Of a DNA stretch of 23,874 bases, positions 20,568 to 23,874 are shown in pieces. The first letter of the stretch is position 1, and each line of letters starts with the position of its first letter. The notes under the pieces were generated by a model. It was not told the DNA's origin and made no database searches. It was given only the letters and a program-made list of their open reading frames with translations. The stretch spans positions 71,291-95,164 of the forward strand of contig NW_003134847.1 of assembly GCF_000003605.2 (NCBI RefSeq), written 5' to 3'. The DNA is from Saccoglossus kowalevskii (taxonomy: Eukaryota; Hemichordata; Enteropneusta; Harrimaniidae). Made by a program: the position numbers and the translations under genes.

Positions 20568-20909
20568 AGTTGAATATTTGATTCTTTGTAAAACTGCCCA
20601 CAGTATGTCTCCCAAAGTAGTTAAAATTCATTTGATACAAATTTAATTTATGGCTTATATTAACTGATATATAATTGTTTATACATGGTTGCTGGGTGTT
20701 AATTTGTTCCCTTGTTACTGGTGATGTTATTATTGTTACTGTGAGTCACAGGTGTAAGATTATCATACCAGGATGCTCTTGTAATTTGAATAATTTATGC
20801 AGGTCTCAGCACTGCAGTATAAATCGGACATTACTGTCGTAGTTTACTGAATACAAATGTTTGTCCTTATCATTGATTTTGATTCTATAGGTTTCTCTCA
20901 TCTGTGACA

Positions 20910-22160
20910 ATGTCGGCATACACTGGTATTCTTCAAGGGAAGCTCAACCCACAGACCTTCAACGCAACAAAGCGCATAATGAAATTACCAGGAAGGTTAC
21001 CTGTACATATCAAGCGTAAAATACAGTCTCAGACATCAAAGCAAAATGGTTATAGATCTTATACAATGTTGAGCAATAGTTTGAAGGCAAATACGACATA
21101 TCCACAAAGAGCACTGTCCGTAGGAAAGAAGTTTATCCAGGCTGGTAGTGGTGAATGGACAGTTAAGATATCAAAGTTAAAGGTCACGGCAGGCCAGCTT
21201 GTGTGCGCTCTCAACCAAACAAATGATGACATCCTAAAAAAAATTATTGAAACTAAACAGAAACTACCGTCCCTGCCGAAATTGAAACTGCCATCTTTTC
21301 CTAGATTTGTTTTAACGCAGCGAGTTGTAAATGCCCAGAACAAAGACGTTGTTACTTGTGACAGTAAAGTTGTACAGTTGGAACGAAAAAAAATAACTAT
21401 GGACGAGAGTTTTGAGAGGGAAGAGCACAATTTGGAGAAAGCTGTTTACGATGCCAATAAGGAACTTGTTGTTTATACCGCGAATATCTCACAATCACCA
21501 GAACTTGTCAGGGAGAGACTGGGAATCATGAAAAATCAAAGAACAGAATCAAATGAAAAGAAGACAAGTGAAGGAAACAACATCGATGTCTACAAAAAGC
21601 TGGCAACATTTGCTGCCCATCTTCCTAATATCAATAAACTGAAAGAAATTAATATTAAAAAAATAGTGAAGAATCATGTAACAAAAGAAACTGAGTCTCC
21701 TGTCCGAGAAGAGTATGATTTAGAGACATCAATACTGAACACCTATTTGTGTTCCAGAATGACTACGCTCCCAGAAGAAACTTTGCAGACATTGGACGCT
21801 ATTCAACAATCATCCTCCACTCAGCCGGAATCACAACAAGAAACCGTACAGGCGCTGGATCCCATTCAAATGTCTACCACTGCTCACCCAGAACCCCAGC
21901 CAGTTACTAAGAAAGAAAGCAATAAAGTAATGAAACTTTTGAGTAAAGCTGTACCTAGCAGTGGTAAGGGGAAAGACAAAAGCGAAAATGCTGCCAAGTC
22001 AACAAAGATAATGATCTCTCAGAACAGTATTGATAGCAAAACAAAGGCACTGGTGTACTCCATTTCAAATGCCCAAAGTGAGGAATCCAAATTGAAGCGT
22101 GTTGATGAATTCTGTAAGCATTTATGTGCATATCCTGAAGCCAGACATTTGGCCAATAAG
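20910..22160 (+). CDS. PNPLA8: PNPLA8 (iPLA2-gamma), large N-terminal coding exon
   Basis: PNPLA8 is a membrane-associated calcium-independent phospholipase A2 of mitochondria and peroxisomes that releases fatty acids from phospholipids and cardiolipin; the human protein is 782 residues. This exon encodes residues 1-417 and joins in phase 0 to the next exon, which holds the diagnostic patatin motif. The start is ATG at 20910 with A at -3; the upstream in-frame GTG at 20904 is not a credible eukaryotic start. Residues 1-81 contain no Asp or Glu and about 14 Lys/Arg, fitting a mitochondrial targeting region. A leucine-proline stretch lies at 118-133 (KLPSLPKLKLPSFP). Residues 289-330 are a 21-residue tandem duplication. 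The last 40 residues (FCKHLCAYPEARHLANK at the end) look like the start of the armadillo-like helices before the catalytic domain. The donor AAG/gtaagaa is near consensus. One large 5' coding exon is also the arrangement I recall for vertebrate PNPLA8. Confidence 0.9.
21774..21899 (+). repeat. 63-bp in-frame tandem duplication in PNPLA8
   Basis: Residues 289-309 and 310-330 align with 11 of 21 identities: (E)ETLQTLDAIQ...QPES against (E)TVQALDPIQ...HPEP. The segment is Gln, Ser, Thr and Pro rich and probably disordered, lying between the targeting region and the armadillo-like part. Confidence 0.75.
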
Positions 22161-22951
22161 GTAAGAAAGAAATCAGTCATTGTAAATTTTATTATGCTAA
22201 CCTTCTTAGAAGGTTATTTTATGGTGTAAACAACAATATTCATGGGCGTACTCACGTATACATTGTTTACTGTGTGAGATCAGAGGTCATTGCACTTTAT
22301 AGACTTGTTGACTAGACCACTCATGCTGATTTAGATCTAGAATATTCTGACATCAATATGATCACTCTTTATTTGTGTAGCCACATTTTATTTTTTCGCT
22401 TTTATGTATGCAAAACACAAAAGGTCATAGTAATGTCTGTCTGTCTGCCCGTCAGTCCGTTTGTGTGTTTGTGACAACTCTGTTCCACCAATATCACGAG
22501 AGCCACTGTCTGGATTAGAATGAGATTTGATACCCATATAACATATCCATGCTTGTTAATTTGCATAATTAATTGGTTTTAGTATGTTCTTTGCACTTCT
22601 TTACATCAGGTCACTCAAATAGATTTTTTTTTCAGTAATACCATATATCAAAACAAGAAAACAAATATTCATAATATCAATAAACATTGTCAGCAATTAA
22701 TTTGCTTTCTGGAACACATTCACTTCATGTCTTTTATAGTTTTGCATTTGGTAGTAAACTCTATATGCAGAGAATTTAATTATTTTTTTTTAAATAGCAT
22801 GTTCATTACAGAAAATCTTTAGACTCTGTGTGTAGAATACAATGAATCAATGAAACCTATTTCCACTTCCCATGAATCTTTGTTACCAAATTGTAAAATT
22901 ACTGTTTAGTGTGCAGAATCTGTAAGTAATTTCCTCAATTTATTTGTTTAG
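22161..22951 (+). other. PNPLA8 intron between the two coding exons
   Basis: The intron is 791 bp with donor gtaagaa at 22161 and acceptor ttatttgtttag ending at 22951. The exon 1 frame stays open for 22 codons into the intron and stops at 22227-22229, so intron retention would give a 439-residue protein with no lipase domain. The intron is AT-rich and includes the repeat-like segment listed separately. Confidence 0.85.
22434..22595 (+). repeat. GTCT-run-headed interspersed repeat (probable)
   Basis: GTCTGTCTGTCTG, degenerating into CCCGTCAGTCCG and then GTTTGTGTGTTTGTGACAAC, is followed by a segment around TTCCACCAATATCACGAGAG, GGATTAGAATGAGATTTG and TTTGCATAATTAATT. A GTCT run leading into a 'GAGAxCC...GATTxxxATGAxATTTG' body resembles interspersed repeats common in marine invertebrate genomes. 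I cannot name the family. Its end is approximate. Confidence 0.45.
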
Positions 22952-23106
22952 ATGCATGTCTTATCACCGCTACTGAGACACTTGAATAGTAGTGAAAATG
23001 ATGACTTGCAAGGCGCAGTAAGAAAGGCATTGGCATTGGTTGGATATGCGGAACCGGTCAAAGGCAGAGGGATCCGGATATTATCTATCGATGGAGGCGG
23101 CACCAG
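22952..23106 (+). CDS. PNPLA8: PNPLA8 exon with armadillo end and patatin oxyanion-hole motif
   Basis: This encodes 51 codons plus two bases (protein residues 418-469 when joined). The first part, ending in AVRKALALVGYAEP, is an amphipathic helical armadillo-like segment. It is followed by VKGRGIRILSIDGGGTR, the start of the patatin domain: the DGGGxR motif forms the oxyanion hole, and this VKGRGIRILSIDGGGTR sequence is characteristic of PNPLA8 and separates it from PNPLA6/7/9. The acceptor is ttatttgtttag and the donor is CCAG/gtaatt, phase 2. The catalytic Ser (GxSxG) and Asp (DG[GA]) must lie in later exons outside the window. Confidence 0.95.
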
Positions 23107-23874
23107 GTAATTGAAAATCACTTGCTGCTAGAAATTTCTAGAATTACAGCGAGCGCAAGATATTTACATACACCTAACTTGCGCACCCGGTAGGTAATTA
23201 CCGAGGGACTTTGCAACATCCCCAGACACTTTGCTAGACGCCCCAACGACTGTTGTAGACGCAATAAAGTTACATACACTCTTACGTGACAGTTAATCAA
23301 AACACCGGACGCGGTATGCCTTTGATGTGTGGGCACGAGGAACGAGGGGTAGTTGGAATATTCCATTACTTTGTAGGTGTATCTAGCCGAAGAACAACAA
23401 AAAATACGAATTGTGCAAAAACTGGGTGATATTATGATTGAATAAGCCACACAGACAGTAAAACACACTTTAATTTTAAAAGATTGATCATTATTTGAAA
23501 CTCCAGGGAAACGAATTATTTTGAAAACAAAATAATCAACAATAATCTAACCTCAAACTAAGTAAAGAATTCAAATAATTTCAACGGTTTTATCTCTCCA
23601 TCCAGTGTTTCTATTGGTCAACCTTAACCTTGTAACAATTAATTTTAGTGGCAGACCTACCCCATACAAAAAAATAATCAGAGTTCGACAACATTTTTGA
23701 AGAAAAAACATGTTTATTTATCAATTTACACTTTCCAGTAAGTTTTGTGATAAATCTCCACCAGCAAAAATTTTGTATATTTTTTAATGTTATCTAGTCT
23801 ATGGCAATTCCACAGAAACGAAAGAAATTGCGTGACATAAAGGGCGTTATTGATGCAGTCCGTTAATAATAGCA
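23107..23874 (+). other. Start of the next PNPLA8 intron
   Basis: No exon with the expected GxSxG continuation is visible before the window ends. A 116-codon minus-strand open frame (23118-23468) has no recognisable domain. A small inverted repeat (GCGCAAG at 23153-23159 and CTTGCGC at 23178-23184) lies in a less AT-rich patch from 23150 to 23345 that could be a fragment of a mobile element. The rest is AT-rich. Confidence 0.7.

Noticed and set aside
20904-20909. GTG start six bases upstream of the PNPLA8 ATG
   Set aside because: A eukaryotic gene would use the ATG at 20910, which has A at -3.
21059-21430. 123-codon minus-strand open frame opposite PNPLA8
   Set aside because: It is an antisense shadow of the PNPLA8 coding exon.
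22161-22229. Extension of the PNPLA8 frame to the stop at 22227
   Set aside because: A near-consensus donor lies at 22161 and the next exon joins in phase 0 into the PNPLA8 lipase motif, so these codons are intronic.
23118-23468. 116-codon minus-strand open frame in the PNPLA8 intron
   Set aside because: No domain is recognised. It lies in a patch that may be a mobile-element remnant.

Overview
This is animal nuclear DNA, most likely from an invertebrate. Two protein-coding genes have spliced exons with GT-AG borders, AT-rich introns and no operon-like packing. No RNA gene, CRISPR array or complete transposon is visible. The phylum is not resolved; a marine invertebrate is a guess from the general texture of the introns.

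Positions 1-15669 (66% of the window) are one uninterrupted satellite or minisatellite array of 20-bp monomers, about 780 copies, running off the left edge. Two monomer classes mix into 40, 60, 80 and 560-bp higher-order units, and a 180-bp marker module recurs five times. Every forward reading frame is open for long runs only because the monomer lacks stop triplets on that strand. I do not annotate any of these open frames as genes.

To the right of the array, at 16398-16542 on the minus strand, lies a short exon not obvious from ORF length alone. It encodes the N-terminal start of SHQ1, the H/ACA snoRNP assembly chaperone, and ends in a good splice donor. I find no second SHQ1 exon between this donor and the array, so the simplest reading is that the whole satellite sits inside SHQ1 intron 1 and is transcribed antisense to its open frames.

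From 16.5 to 20.2 kb there is intergenic or upstream DNA. It holds a small family of dispersed repeats in both orientations (four copies), short tandem duplications at their tails, an imperfect hairpin, a perfect nuclear-receptor-like palindrome, and CArG and CCAAT boxes. From about 20.2 kb to the right edge is the 5' part of a plus-strand PNPLA8 (calcium-independent phospholipase A2 gamma) gene: a probable non-coding exon, a large 417-codon exon with a targeting-like N terminus, and a 155-nt exon ending within the patatin oxyanion-hole motif. The catalytic serine and the rest of the gene lie beyond the window.

SHQ1 and PNPLA8 are therefore divergent, with coding starts about 4.4 kb apart. 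Nothing in the sequence shows that they work in one pathway: SHQ1 acts in snoRNP and telomerase RNP biogenesis, PNPLA8 in mitochondrial and peroxisomal lipid metabolism.
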